Source: Nymphaea colorata (taxonomy: Eukaryota > Streptophyta > Magnoliopsida > Nymphaeales > Nymphaeaceae). Taken from it: 64,000 nucleotides of DNA. Position 1 is the first letter of the stretch, and every line of letters begins with the position of its first letter. The position numbers and the translations under genes were made by a program. The stretch lies in NCBI RefSeq assembly GCF_008831285.2, contig NC_045144.1, positions 24,569,716-24,633,715 on the forward strand, read 5' to 3'. Below the pieces are notes generated by a model. That model was given only the letters and a program-made list of their open reading frames with translations. It was not told the DNA's origin and made no database searches. Positions 47,817-58,658 of this stretch are shown piece after piece.

Positions 47817-48301
47817 GCCTCCCGCAAACTGAACGGCGGCTCCATGACGTTGAGGTTGTTTCTAAAATCTGTGAACACCGTTCCTCCTAGAGCTTTCGTC
47901 ATTCCATCCACTAATTGCTCTTTAATACGAATGAAATTCACTTGGATCTCTCCTTTATTGACATGATCTCTAACGAAATGAAAATCAATTTCAACATGCT
48001 TTGTGCGAGCATGAAACACAGGGTTTGAGGATAAGTATAGAGCTCCTATATTATCACACCATAAAGTTCGTGCATCTAATAATGGAAACCGTAGCTCTTT
48101 TAGGAGAGATTTTAACCATAGTGTTTCTGCAGCAGCACAGGCTAGAGACTTGTACTCAGCTTCAATGCTGGACCGAGCAACTGTTCTTTGTTTTCTAGAA
48201 GCCCATGAAACAACATTATTGCCTAGGAGAGCAACAAAACCTCTGGTCGACTTTCGATCTTCTGGACTGCCAGCCCAGTCTACATCGGCAAAAATACTCA
48301 A
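47804..48301 (-). pseudogene. Copia-4 RNase H domain
   Basis: One clean minus-strand frame of 165 codons: FADVDWAGSPEDRKSTRGF (catalytic Asp), SIEAEYKSLA (catalytic Glu), TLWCDNIGALYLSSNPVFHARTKHVEID (catalytic Asp in CDN) and EQLVDGMTKALGG (the late block where family members have LAD..TK). All main catalytic positions look present. It continues upstream into the RT frame across a phase change near 48300. Degrades template RNA during cDNA synthesis. Confidence 0.9.
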
Positions 48302-49517
48302 CTACAAAGATGATGATCGAGTCAAGCGAAGGGCATGATGACTGGTTCCTTTTAAATACTGAAGTATTCTTTTGACCATCATCCAATGAACAGTCTTTGG
48401 AGAGTGCATGAATTGACAACCGCGATTTACAGCAAATGCAATATATGGATGTGTGAGAGTGACATATTGTAATGTGCCTATTATACTTCGATACATCATG
48501 GGATCCCAAAATAAATCCTCAGTAGCTGTAACAGATTTAGTGACCACCATGGGGGATGTTGTGGATTTTGCACTGTCCATTTGAGCTTTGTGAAGAATGT
48601 TAGTAATGTAACGATGTTGACTCAGATATATCTCCCCAGGCCTTTGCTTGACTTCAATACATAGGAAATAGGTATGGGGACCAAGATCATTTACCGAGAA
48701 TGTAGAGCCAAGATTTTTAATAATATGAGAAACGAGAGACGGCGCGGATCTGGTGATGATCAAATCATCGACGTACACAAGAAGAAAAATGTGATTGCCA
48801 TTTGCGGGAGTAAATAAACAAAGATGCATCAGACTGAGAAGCAACAAAGCCAATGTCGCGAAGGAAGCAACTCAAGCGATGATACCATGCACGTGGAGCC
48901 TGCTTGAGCCCATACAAAGCTTTGACTAGCTTGCATACATGATGAGGATAGGTGGCATCTTGAAACCCCTCTGGTTGAGCCATATAGACATCTTCAGAAA
49001 GATACCCATTGAGAAAAGCATTATCAAAATCAAGTTGTCATAAAGGTCAGTCAAAATGAACGGCTCAAGAGAGTAGTACTCGAATAGTAGTTGGTTTGAC
49101 TGTGGGACTGAAAGTTTCTTGATAGTCAATACCGGCCGTTTGAAGAAAACCGTGGGCGACAAGGCGCACCTTCTGCTGTGCGATAGAGCCGTCAGGATGA
49201 CACTTGATTTTATACACCCATTTGGAACTGATAATGTTGAAGTCAGGTTGAGGAGGAACAAGATGCCATGTTTTGATTTTCTATAATGTTGAAAACTCTA
49301 ATTGCATAGCTTGGCACCAACACGCGGAACAAATAGCCTCTTTAAACGTTCCTGGTTCCTCTTGTTCATGGATGGCAGAAAAGACTTTGGGTTTTAACGA
49401 GCCAGTCATGGAACGAGTGATCATTGAGTGAGAATGACGCGGAGCATCTTGAGTGGTTGTGGCGTCAGTAACTATGACTGACGAAGAAGCAGCCAGTGAG
49501 GAGGACGCCAAGGTCAT
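48302..49517 (-). pseudogene. Copia-4 reverse transcriptase
   Basis: Pieces on the minus strand: KEAICSACWCQAMQLEF (about 49340), SSKWVYKIKCHPDGSIAQQKVRLVA-type text (about 49230-49160), [19 protein letters not shown] (about 48930-48870), [11 protein letters not shown] (about 48780-48750; catalytic YVDD intact), FSVNDLGPHTYFLCIEV (about 48690) and the RPDI-equivalent HPYIAFAVN (about 48450). At least three frame changes and stops (around 49290, 49030, 48850) break it. Confidence 0.92.
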
Positions 49518-50707
49518 TGTGGGTGTAAGATCCTTGGTCGGCTACCTAATCTGGGCTGAGCAGGCTCATGGATGGGCAAGCTGATACGCTCAGAAGAAGA
49601 AACCATAGCAGATGATGAAGATCCAATCATTGGTGGTGGCAGAACAGTATATGATGAGGACGAGGTTGGCTGTATTGGAGCAACGTGAATACTTGAAGGA
49701 GAGCTGGTCGTGTGTGGCAGCCAAGGAGATACAATATCATTTGAAATATTCAGATGTTGATCAGACTTGCTTGGATGAGTTTCATCAAAAATAACATGCC
49801 TAGATATAAAAATGCAGCGATGGCTCTTATCATAGCATAAATACCCCTTATGATGACTAGCATAACCTAAAAAGATGCATGGAGTAGTCTTGGGCTGAAA
49901 ATTGGAATCATTCATGGGCGTCAATAATGGATAACATGTGGTTCCAAAAACCCAAAGATGTGTATACTCTGGACCTTTTTGAAAGAGCATATAAAAAGGT
50001 GATTTTTACTGCAATTTCAGTGTTGGTAATCGATTGATAATATAAATAGCAGTTCAAAATGAATCAACCCAGAAATTATATGCTAAACCAGCATCATAAA
50101 GCATGCTTAATCTCATTTCTACATGACGATTTTTCCGTTCAACGATACCATTTTGTTCGGGAGTGTAAGGACAAGAAAACTAATGAAATATCCCATGTGC
50201 TTCACAAAACAAGGCTAAGTCAGAGTTGACAAATTCTTTCCCATTATCGGATTATACGGAACATATGTGAGCATTTAATTGCTTTTCAACCAAGGTTTTG
50301 AAATTCTTGAAACATAGAACAACTTCAGACTTAGCTTTAAGAGGAAACAACCATGAAAATCTGGAATAGTTGTCAATAATAAGAAGAAAAAACTTGGAGC
50401 CCTTGTGAGAGAGAATAGGGGCAGGTCCCCATACGTCCATATGAAGCATTTCAAGAGGGCGTGATGCTTGAAAATCAGAAATTGGAAAGGGTTGTTTATG
50501 TGCCTTTCCCATAAGACAAGACTGACAAACTCCTTTCACAATAGGAGAATTTATTGAAATGAACCGACTAGAGTTTAGAAAGCTAACAATCTTTTTGTTT
50601 GCATGACCAAGCCACCGATGCCATAGATCAAATGACGCTGAAAGTTTATTGACGCCTGCTGGAAACCAGCAACTAAATGCTGCACCCTTGGTTGAAAATG
50701 GCTCCAT
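49514..50707 (-). pseudogene. Copia-4 GAG-pre-integrase, integrase core and linker
   Basis: The minus strand shows an H..H..C..C zinc region (WHRWLGHANKKI, then CQSCLMGKAHKQPF, about 50620-50490), MLHMDVWGPAP and FLLIIDNYSRFSWLF (about 50440-50350; catalytic Asp), a stop-broken NGKEF...PEQNGIVERKNRHVE region (about 50240-50110; catalytic Asp and Glu blocks) and LWVFGTTCYPL with TTPCIFLGYASHHKGYLC (about 49960-49840). Integrase inserts the cDNA. Broken in the middle by stops and a phase change. Confidence 0.9.
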
Positions 50708-50854
50708 GTTCGATCAGACAGCCTTGATGGGGTAGAGTCTGTTACGCATCTTTGGTCCTTGAAGAAGAACCTTGACCGTCTGTCGATCCTTAATAATAAA
50801 ATCATATGGTGAGAATTGAAAAATACAATCATTTTTAGACGTAAATTTACCCAT

Positions 50855-52030
50855 TTATAAGAGATTATGAGCTATTTTAGGAACATGTGCATTAGTAAGA
50901 TTGAATGAAGTCCTTGCAGAGTTAACTAGTAAATTGCCTGTATGCTTAATAGAAAGGGTTGAACCATTACCAATCATGATATTGTCAATTCCATCATATG
51001 GTGTTTTATTTTTCATCATCTCATCACTGTTGACAATATGATTGGTCGCTCTTGAGTCGGGATACCAATATTCACTCGTAAACTCCTGCAAATTCATGGC
51101 TAAAAATGCCCGCGTGATATCATAACACGTCGTTGCCGAATGACCCTTCCGTCCACAATATTGGCATGTTACAATAGTTCGAGAATAACTTCCATTTCCT
51201 GCATTGTTGGTCGGATGTTCATGTTGTGGTTGAGGCTGGAGAGGAGGTTGTCTTCCTCGTCCTTGGAATCGACCTCCTTGCCAACCCCAAAAGTTGCCTC
51301 GACCTCTATCGCGTCCTCGAAAAGTATTAAAAGCAACTTGATTTTCAGCCTGCGGTAATGCCTGAATGGATCCGTTAGAGTTGGGCATTGACGATGTGAG
51401 CATCTCAAGTCTCTTCTCTTGAGTGAGTAAGAGATCGAATGACTCAGAAAATGTAATTGAGGCATTTGAAGAGTTAGCACTAATGAGAGTAATAAAACTT
51501 TCATATTCACTAGGCAAACCGTTCATCGTGATCTGAACAAGATCACTGTCGAATATGTCTATTCCCACCGCAGCTAACGTATATGCAAGAAATTTGATCC
51601 GTTCCAGATAGGTATGCATATCTATATTTCCTTTTTGAATGAAGTGTAATTCCTTCCTCAACAACATTATTCTCAATGGTGATTGAGAACCAAAAGACTT
51701 TTTCAGCATTTTCCATGCTCCATGTGCCGATTTGCTAGACACGATTTGCCTGAAGACTAGTTCTGAAACAGTGGCTTTGATCCAACTTAAAGCCAGGCAA
51801 TCAGACTTCTTCCAGATAGCAAAATCTGGATTAACTTCACTTTTGCCATCCTTCATAATAATCTCTAGAGGAGGAGGAAGCGTCCCATCAATGTACTGTA
51901 CAAGTTCTTGGGACTCCATGACTGATTCCAGTTGGCTGTTCCATATAAGATAATTGTCTCTTGGGAGTTTGACATAGACAAGCGCAGCGATCACAATCCA
52001 TTGGGTTGCCGAAGAAGATGGGTTTGCCAT
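50855..52030 (-). CDS. Copia-4 gag with zinc knuckle and start of protease (391-codon frame)
   Basis: Longest open frame in the window, minus strand, from ATG at 52030. Order: N-terminal gag block with LPRDNYLIWNSQLESVM (residues about 20-40), UBN2-type helical capsid region with LALSWIKATVSE and AHGAWKMLKKSFG (about 90-130), QEKRLEML (about 230), a glycine/arginine-rich linker (RGRDRGRGNFWGWQGGRF, about 245-265), zinc knuckle CQYCGRKGHSATTCYD (about 305-320, all four ligands kept) and protease site YPDSRATNHIV (about 338), where active elements have DSGATNH. The G-to-R change in the active-site triplet and a stop at 50855 prevent a normal polyprotein. Gag alone could still be made. It starts 640 bp inside the 5' LTR. 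Confidence 0.88.
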   Translation of the reverse strand: MANPSSSATQWIVIAALVYVKLPRDNYLIWNSQLESVMESQELVQYIDGTLPPPLEIIMKDGKSEVNPDFAIWKKSDCLALSWIKATVSELVFRQIVSSKSAHGAWKMLKKSFGSQSPLRIMLLRKELHFIQKGNIDMHTYLERIKFLAYTLAAVGIDIFDSDLVQITMNGLPSEYESFITLISANSSNASITFSESFDLLLTQEKRLEMLTSSMPNSNGSIQALPQAENQVAFNTFRGRDRGRGNFWGWQGGRFQGRGRQPPLQPQPQHEHPTNNAGNGSYSRTIVTCQYCGRKGHSATTCYDITRAFLAMNLQEFTSEYWYPDSRATNHIVNSDEMMKNKTPYDGIDNIMIGNGSTLSIKHTGNLLVNSARTSFNLTNAHVPKIAHNLL

Positions 52031-52654
52031 CTCAAAAGGGTGTGATTATAGAGCACCAAGGAAAAGGCCTTCCCTCTCCAAGTTCTGAAGAAAAAAGGTC
52101 GTCACCCCCGGAGGACGACAATGAGCGGCAATGGACGAGGTTTCGCCAATCAACAGGCTCTACAGATCAAAGGAGGAAAAGCTGGTGGTGATAGAGAGAA
52201 GAAGACGGAAAGAGGGTCTGACCAGTGAACACCTTGCTTGAAACAGGGAGCACCAAGAAGAACCAAAGGGAACAGCGACGCTCACAGCAGGCTGTGAGGA
52301 CCAAGGGAAACGAGACGCACTAAACACCGCGCGTGAGGCGATGATGACAGCAGCAGGGATTGAGAAACGTTGGTGATTCTTCAGCGTTAGAGCACTGGCT
52401 ATGCTTCAAAAATCAAGCGCTTCCTCCTCTGGCAACAGGACAGAGTCTATATATAAACCAGCGACTTGTGAAACAGAAAAGACGGTGGCTGGCAGGATGG
52501 ACGATGGTGACCAGGCAGCCTGGTGGTGGTGCGATGACAGGGATGGCAGAAAACGTTCAGAAGCTGCTGGTCTTAGGGAAGGAGGCCCCAACAGAGAGTA
52601 AGGAAAAACAAGATTCACAGCGAGCCCAGGAAGAACTTTCGATCTTGTGAGAAT
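52031..52654 (-). other. Copia-4 untranslated leader
   Basis: GC-richer sequence between the PBS and the gag ATG. Frames on the plus strand (52006-52191, 52360-52650) and minus strand (52406-52924) have no domain and are treated as chance. Confidence 0.7.
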
Positions 52655-52669
52655 GAAGCTCTGGTACCA
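52655..52669 (-). other. Copia-4 primer-binding site
   Basis: Minus strand TGGTACCAGAGCTTC directly inside the 5' LTR; resembles the initiator-Met tRNA-type site TGGTATCAGAGC with one change. Confidence 0.88.
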
Positions 52670-52920
52670 TGAAAAGCTTGAGGAATGAGGCACGAGGGAA
52701 TGAGAGAAGGAAGAAGATCCAGAAATGGAATCACTTGTATGTATGCTATTGATTATACAAGTATTTATAGAGTACAAGATAGATGACGTTACAACAAATA
52801 AGGCCAGAAATAAAATTGTAGAATCAGATCCCAAATTAATAGTGATTGATACGATTTTATTTGTTGCAGAAATGATTTCGTAATTCAAGCTCTTTCCTAA
52901 TTCAAGATCTTTCCTTAACA
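52670..52920 (-). repeat. Copia-4 5' LTR
   Basis: 251 bp; minus strand TGTTAAGGAAAG ... AGCTTTTCA. Followed on the outside by target duplication ACAAG. Confidence 0.93.
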
Positions 52921-53147
52921 ACAAGCAATATTAGCCGTGGCTTTATATTTTGCTTCTGCAGTTGATCTCGAGATGACGTTTTGATTCTTGCTTTTTCAAG
53001 AAACAAGATTGTTTACAATTGTCATGCAAAACCCAGTAGTGGACTTTCTATCAGAGTTAATCCCAAACCAATCCGCATTAGTGTAACCTTCAAGTTTCAT
53101 CTTGCTTTCAATGCCCAGTCTTCTCCTTGGGCCAACTATTAGGCTTG
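52921..53147 (-). pseudogene. Copia-5 RNase H, upstream part
   Basis: Minus strand TNADWFGINSDRKSTTGFCMTI-type text (about 53080-53010; DW.G...DRKST.G) and NNLVSWKSKNQNVISRSTAEAKY (about 53010-52945; the E(A)E/KY block). It leads straight into the segment at 47561 once copia-4 and one ACAAG are ignored. Truncated at about 53147, where another repeat begins, so the RT, integrase, gag and 5' LTR of copia-5 are missing. Confidence 0.82.
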
Positions 53148-53396
53148 AGCATCAGCCTCGGCACCCAAAAAAATCACCCCGGGTTGGCCCCACGGGACCT
53201 GATTCGGACCGATTAATTTTTTTGTAACATTTTTATTTAATAATGATATATATTTTATTATTAAAAATATATTTTATATTCAAAATTTGTATTTTTTATT
53301 TAAAAATTATTGTTTTATTTTAACCGGGCCTGGCCCAGGCTCGGCTTTCGGTCATCGGGCCAGCTCAAGCCCTCAGGCCGGCCCGATGCCTAGACC
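53148..53396. mobile_element. Candidate MITE with GGCCCGG-rich inverted ends
   Basis: The left end TAGGCTTGAGCATCAGCC and the reverse complement of the right end, TAGGTCTAGGCATCGGGCC, are similar and form an imperfect terminal inverted repeat. GC-rich arms surround an AT-rich centre (about 53210-53315). No coding capacity; no clear target duplication. Confidence 0.5.
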
Positions 53397-53634
53397 TATT
53401 CTCTATATCAGTTGTTTGCATATTCATATTCATCCATTCCTGTAGCATCTCTCCCACTTCCCCCTTGGATTTTTAACAAGATTCCATTCCTCCTCATTCT
53501 GAACTCTTTCATTTATTTCAACCAATGGCATCCTTCCTCTCCCAATCACGTTTGCTTCTTTGCTTCCCACCCCTTCCTTTTTATTGAAACTTCTTTCCCC
53601 TTCTTTCTTCCCTCCACTTCTCATTTTGGTGTAC

Positions 53635-53755
53635 CCTATCTCTTTCTCAGAATTAAAGGCAAATCCAGGAGGTGCATCCATTTCCTCTTACTTCCACTGC
53701 ACTTCCCTATCTCTTTCTCAGAATTAAAGGCAAATCCAGGAGGTGCATCCGTTTC
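53635..53755. repeat. Tandem duplication, about 71-bp offset
   Basis: CAGAATTAAAGGCAAATCC and the following AGGAGGTGCATCC occur at about 53648 and again at about 53719, inside the DUF4283 remnant; the encoded DAPPGFAFNSEKE string therefore appears twice. Confidence 0.9.
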
Positions 53756-54232
53756 ATTAAGAAATTTAACACCCTCTAGAGTACAAAATGGATTAATACA
53801 GATGGTCGGGGAGAGATTACCTTTCTGTTTGCTCATAGCAGGTATCGGGCTCTGATAGTCTACCATACTAGGCTTTCCATGGAGGCCTATCTTCAGTTGC
53901 TCTCTACCTGTTTGTTTATCCTTCCCTTTTATGACTGTCACCTTTGTGCGCCCCTTTTCTGCTTCCTCCACCCACACGATTATCCACCATTCTGATATTT
54001 TCCCAAGGGTTGACAACTAATCCAGCTACCAAGCATCCATATGGGTGAAAGCTCCGCACCTGTGACAATAGGTTATTTTCGATTCATATGCAATTACTTG
54101 CTTATAGATTTCCTTCTCCGACACCCTCATATTCACCACTGGAATCTGCTGAAAGCCCACTAGAATCTCCTCCCCTATCCCCATAAAATTCTATCTACCC
54201 CACACTTTTGTGCATTTGTCTTCCGCTACGAA

Positions 54233-54246
54233 CCCCCCCCCCCCCC
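54233..54246. repeat. Homopolymer run of 14 C
   Basis: Uninterrupted C run, a candidate for sequencing length error. Confidence 0.95.
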
Positions 54247-54700
54247 AATTCCCTTCACCACCCCTTTGAATGCATATTCATTCCACAGATGAACAGGCAG
54301 ATTTGGTAACTGAATCCATATGCTCATCGATTGAGATTCCTTGATGTTTAGTTCTCCACCTGGTTTCCGGTGGCTCACAACCAAGATTCCTGCCTCAACA
54401 CGATATGTAGCTCATCTTTCGACTCAGCCCTAATCAAGAATCTCCCATTCCCTATCACTGAAAATTTAGGATTCTTGATCATCGGCCATTGTTTATGAAG
54501 CGATTCAAACACAAAATTGAAGTCCAGGCCCAGCCGGGAAACACGTCCAAGCAGCCCTGCCACCGCAACAAATCCAAAACGTTGTGCCAGTTTTTCATAT
54601 GCATCTTGATGGAATGATATCATAGGCCCCTCATCAGTTAACTCTACTTGTGCTTCAGGAATTTCATCTAGGGATGGCTTTTCTAGTTTTTCAACCATGT

Positions 54701-55739
54701 CCGCACAGCTATGGACTTTCCTTTCTTCAATCCTTCCCCTTCTTCCAGTGGTCGAGGATCATCGCGCAAAATCCCATCTAGGGCTAGAGCCTTCCCAAAG
54801 CAAGCTCTCGACTTCCATTTTCAAGAGTGTGCCAGTCCAATGACAGCAAGGTTATAAAGATGAAAACTACGAACCATGATTCTACCTCTAGAGGTAGGGA
54901 GGGTATGGTCCAGATTAAGGGGTGCTTTTTGTCTTTGTCCACAATTCCATTTAAAAGGAAGTACTTAATGAGGTAATTGAGTCGCCATTCAATCTAGGCA
55001 GTCGACCATGAACAATGCAATATTATCATATGTGGCTTACTGACACTTACAAGTGACATTTTGTCCGAGCCATTTGAAACCCTTCACTGGCATTTCTTCT
55101 CTACCATGGGAACCCAACCGTGACGTACTTTTTTGGAGGCGGCGCGATTGAAAGCCCCTTAATTGATGTCCTCTAGAAGCCGTAAAAAAACAATAGAGGC
55201 ACTCTATGAGTGCCACCAAAGGATTTAATTGATACATTGTCTTTTCCATAGAAGGTTCCTATTTTGGCATTTGTGGTATATGTAAATATTGCGATTAAGC
55301 ATGAGTCACTAGACTTTCTGCTAATCTTTGCACAGCATCCTGCCCATAAATGGTTTCATATTTTCAGTGACACTTGATACTAGCTATTGAGGATCAGTAT
55401 TCTTGTTGTATCTTATTTTGTAAAGAGTTGGCATTTAGTGCGTGTGCGCTTTCTTTAACAATGTTTTGTTCTAGGAATTATTAACCGAAAACACATTTTA
55501 AAACTAGTAGCATTAAAAGTACGAATAAAATTAAAGCAAACATGAAAATGAGTAGAGGTAAGATAATAGTTGATGAAAAATTGACCTTATATGTATGACA
55601 ATACAATTTCACAAAAATTATTTAAAACATATAAAATGCACTGAGAAAAAGATAGAACAATGTTAAACATGAGAGAATCAACTATGAAACCTTGAACATT
55701 TTATTCGCTACTAAAGACGGTGGAGCGGGTAGATGATGA
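54701..55739. other. Intergenic or upstream part of the DUF4283 element
   Basis: The minus-strand frame at 55037-55249 ends in GFKWLGQNVTCKCQ and lies upstream of the DUF4283 frame, but I cannot tie it to a family. No other feature seen. Confidence 0.4.
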
Positions 55740-56293
55740 ACTCCTCAACACCCAAAAGAAGAAGAACAAAAGCGAGAAAAACTATCGAACTTAGGTAAGT
55801 AGTACAGATCATAGACACGTTTCGGCAAGCCAAGCATACACAGCTTGGAGTGGAGAATTGGCAGAGGGATAAGCAAGATGGCTTGAACTCGGCTCCAAAG
55901 AATAACTGACGTGGTAGAGCTTGTTCAAGTATGTGTTCTTGTTCTAGTGTGTTGGAGTTACAGCAGCAGAAAGGTGACCTTGTTCAAGTTTGTGTCTACG
56001 CAACAGGGACACCACCACCATCAGCAGTATGAGTGGAAAGGAAGAAGAAGAAGAAATGTAGTTTTCTAGGTTTGCTTCTAGGAGGCGCAGGTTTGGTTAA
56101 TCTCACAATTTACCCTAAGCATAAGATAAGCTGGGCTTTTATAGACTTTCTCCTAGGGTTTTCCAATGGCCAGCAACAGACGGTTACGGCTAGAGAGATT
56201 AATGGGCAGTTTTCTTATTTAATCTTGTAAATGCAAATGGGCTCTCTTGCAGTTACAAGATGTAGAGATAGGGCTCAGGGCCACTATCCAACA
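55740..56293 (-). repeat. Probable lone or truncated copia-type LTR
   Basis: On the minus strand the unit begins TGTTGGATAGTGGCCC right after GGCCAAGTGACAGA (56294-56307), which resembles the common copia polypurine context CCAAGTGGGAGA. Inside, CTATAAAAGCC (56136-56144 region) is a good TATA box, and AATAAAA lies near the far end (about 55700-55710). No second LTR and no recognisable coding domain to the right. The left boundary is approximate. Confidence 0.5.
56136..56144 (-). promoter_or_regulatory. TATA-box-like motif in the probable LTR
   Basis: Minus strand CTATAAAAG, in the position expected for an LTR promoter. Sequence evidence only. Confidence 0.4.
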
Positions 56294-56307
56294 TCTGTCA
56301 CTTGGCC

Positions 56308-57540
56308 ATGAAATCTTCAAATTGCTTCTACTATTTGTGGGTTTCCTTAGTATTTAGTTACGAGGTTTTCTATGATTGGTTTATCCATCGTAACTTGAAT
56401 TTTCTTTCAAGGTTTGTAGCGAGATTTTCCTTTCAATGGTTCCCCCTCACAGCCTTTTAAGTATTCAATATATTTCACATTAGTTATGAGATTTTCTTCA
56501 TGCACAAGTATTTCCATCGTGACATGTTAAAACTTAGTCCTATGTGGACCACAAGCTTTATAAAAAAACATCAAGAATTCTCTTGATAATAGTTTTAGCA
56601 ATCATGTAAGCATTTGAAACATACATGTTTATTAAGTCCATCTGGATACTTTTCAACTACCTCACAAAGAGGCAAGCCAGGATGTTCTTAGCCTCATATG
56701 GGCTACATGCTTGGCAAATAAATCATTAAGAATTTCTTTTGTTAAAAAAGCTAGCAATTATATGAATATATCTTTTGTTTCATTCATACATCTGAAAACA
56801 TTTAACTAATATAAAACAAGGCTAATCTGGACTTTCTTAATGTATACTGACAAGCTAAATTAGAAGCTTGTATCAAGTCCAACACACAAATTAATATACA
56901 TCGAAAGCAAAGGGTATATTTCCTTTTATTGTATTCCATAATTACTTAATTCCTTTAACAACAGGAGTTCCAAAACATTTATTTTGAGTTCATGAAATAC
57001 ATAGTCATATGACAAAAACATGTATTTGCTTTCAAACAGAGCAAAGGGTATACTTTTCAAATGTTTCATCAGCTTCATTAGCAACACCTAATCTTTATCA
57101 TGACTGTTTAAAAGAATGAACAATTAACTCATAGTCTATCATACAAGCACTTTTCATCTTGTATAGTTTTCATCAATATACTCTTTCATAGAAAGAATTT
57201 CATTTAATTCATCATTCATATAATAATTTTCATGAACAAATATTTAAATCATAATAAGCAAATAAATTCCTTACTGTCATGTCAGATTTGTCAAGTATTT
57301 CATAAAGTTCAACACATAGTTCCACTATTAAATGCATAGAACAATAATTCAAGTACTGTCATTCAAGTATTCCAAATATATGTATTCAAATCTGAACCAA
57401 AGTTGTATGTAAGGTGGATTTCAAGCAATAAATAGATCCAATTCCAAAAGCCACATGAATATAAAGATTTGGATTATATTAGCATAGATCTAAACTAGTA
57501 ATATCCACAATAAAACTAATGTGAATTTAAAACACATGAT
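56308..57540. other. AT-rich region, no recognisable gene
   Basis: Could be decayed internal sequence of the element whose LTR ends at 56293, but no domain is readable. Confidence 0.45.
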
Positions 57541-58658
57541 CTTCCCGACTCGTGTCAAACGCGAGTCGTGTGCGTTCAAACCACACCATGTCCTTTTCTA
57601 TCCATTTTTGGGTTTTTTTTTTATTTTTAACACATAGGGCATGATTGACGCTTCTCTCTCTCTACGCTATGATTCTCCCTCTTTCCGCGGCAACCAAAGA
57701 ACTCCGTTCGGTGACCGGCGTCTACTGCTCTTTCAATCTCTGATTTCTACCTCCATCCTCTCTATCTTTCCACTTCTTTTTCACTCACGATCTGCACTGG
57801 ATTTTACGAAGATAAACACTCTCTCTCACTCTTTGCAGTGTGTTTTTCTTTTAATTGTTTGATTCTGATATCATGCTCTTTGTAGCGTATTTTTCTTTCC
57901 ACTTCTTTTTATTATGCGATTCTGATATTCTTGTCTCGTCTAGTGCAGCAGTGTGTATTTTTCTCTGTTTTAGTGTGTTGTTCTTTGTTTTAGTGTGCTG
58001 TTTACGTTTTTGGAATAGTGATGCAACCTGGTGGTTTGTTTATGTGGTCAATCGAGAGAGGTTTTCTTAGAGAGACTTCATATTATTAGGTAGCTAAGTG
58101 GCTTTGTACTATTCTGTTATTCTTAGGTTTTGATTTTCCTGCTTTATTTAGCAAAACATTTTGAAGGTCTTAATGCATGCTTCTTTGACTTACATTTTCT
58201 TTTTGCATATCATAGCTAAAGGTAGCATTGCTACGTTTTCTTAGCTTGCTTTATCTTTAGTTATCCTGTTCATTGTATCCTATTCACTGTTGGTTATGAT
58301 TCTTGTAAAATTTTCTTAAGTTCTATTTTTACTGTAGTGGTAAAATGCCTTGTTTTTCTCTAGTTTTTTAGATTCTCCAACTTGCTGAAAGCCTGATACC
58401 ATAATACAATGTGCATACTACATGCTCAAATAGTCATATCTTGTTTGTATAACACAATCATGGTTGCATGCTAAGTTGTCTGACTCTAAATCAATAGCCG
58501 GACACAAGTCATTCATGGTCTAAACTCTAAAGCTAGTTGATGATGATTAAAGTATGTAGACTATCTATTCTTAATTGAACTAAAATTGTGCAACTGACCC
58601 ATTAAATTTGTTATACTTGAAATTTTTATTTTGAACTTTGAAGGTAAAACCATAAAAA
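57541..58658 (+). other. Pyrimidine-rich leader-like region upstream of the hAT transposase
   Basis: A small hairpin, GACTCG...CGAGTC (about 57548-57568), is followed by CT-rich sequence with short open frames (57641-57862). Its composition resembles a plant 5' untranslated exon followed by a T-rich intron leading to the hAT frame at 58659. This is inferred from composition and position. Confidence 0.3.

Larger units (their letters stand above)
47562..52920 (-). mobile_element. Copia-4: Ty1/copia retrotransposon, complete layout, best preserved element
   Basis: 5359 bp, minus strand, LTRs 47562-47816 and 52670-52920, flanked by identical ACAAG target duplications (47557-47561 and 52921-52925). 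PBS and polypurine tract are present. The coding region runs in copia order with a 391-codon open gag frame and long RT and RNase H frames, but with stops and frame breaks in integrase and RT. LTRs differ by about 14 substitutions and two small indels by eye, so it is moderately old yet younger than copia-5. Confidence 0.95.
53430..54700 (-). pseudogene. DUF4283 / zinc-knuckle protein remnant (LINE ORF1-like)
   Basis: Minus strand, Met at 54698. The frame DEGPMISFHQDAYEKLAQRF and LLGRVSRLGLDFNFVFESLHKQW and FSVIGNGRFLIRAESKDELH matches the DUF4283 fold (G..F...L...W.......V...G...FLI.F....D...VL). It continues past the stop with SMSIWIQLPNLPVHLWNEYAF (about 54330-54270; W..L..LP..LW). Near 54060 YCHRCGAFTHMDAW is a zinc knuckle whose fourth Cys reads Trp. 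DUF4283 proteins in plants are mostly ORF1 of LINEs or related elements and bind nucleic acid. A 14-C run at 54233-54246 coincides with a frame change. A 71-bp partial duplication lies at 53635-53755. Confidence 0.78.

Noticed and set aside
52406-52924. 172-codon minus-strand frame across the copia-4 LTR and leader
   Set aside because: Lies in LTR and leader, no domain, and conflicts with the gag start at 52030.
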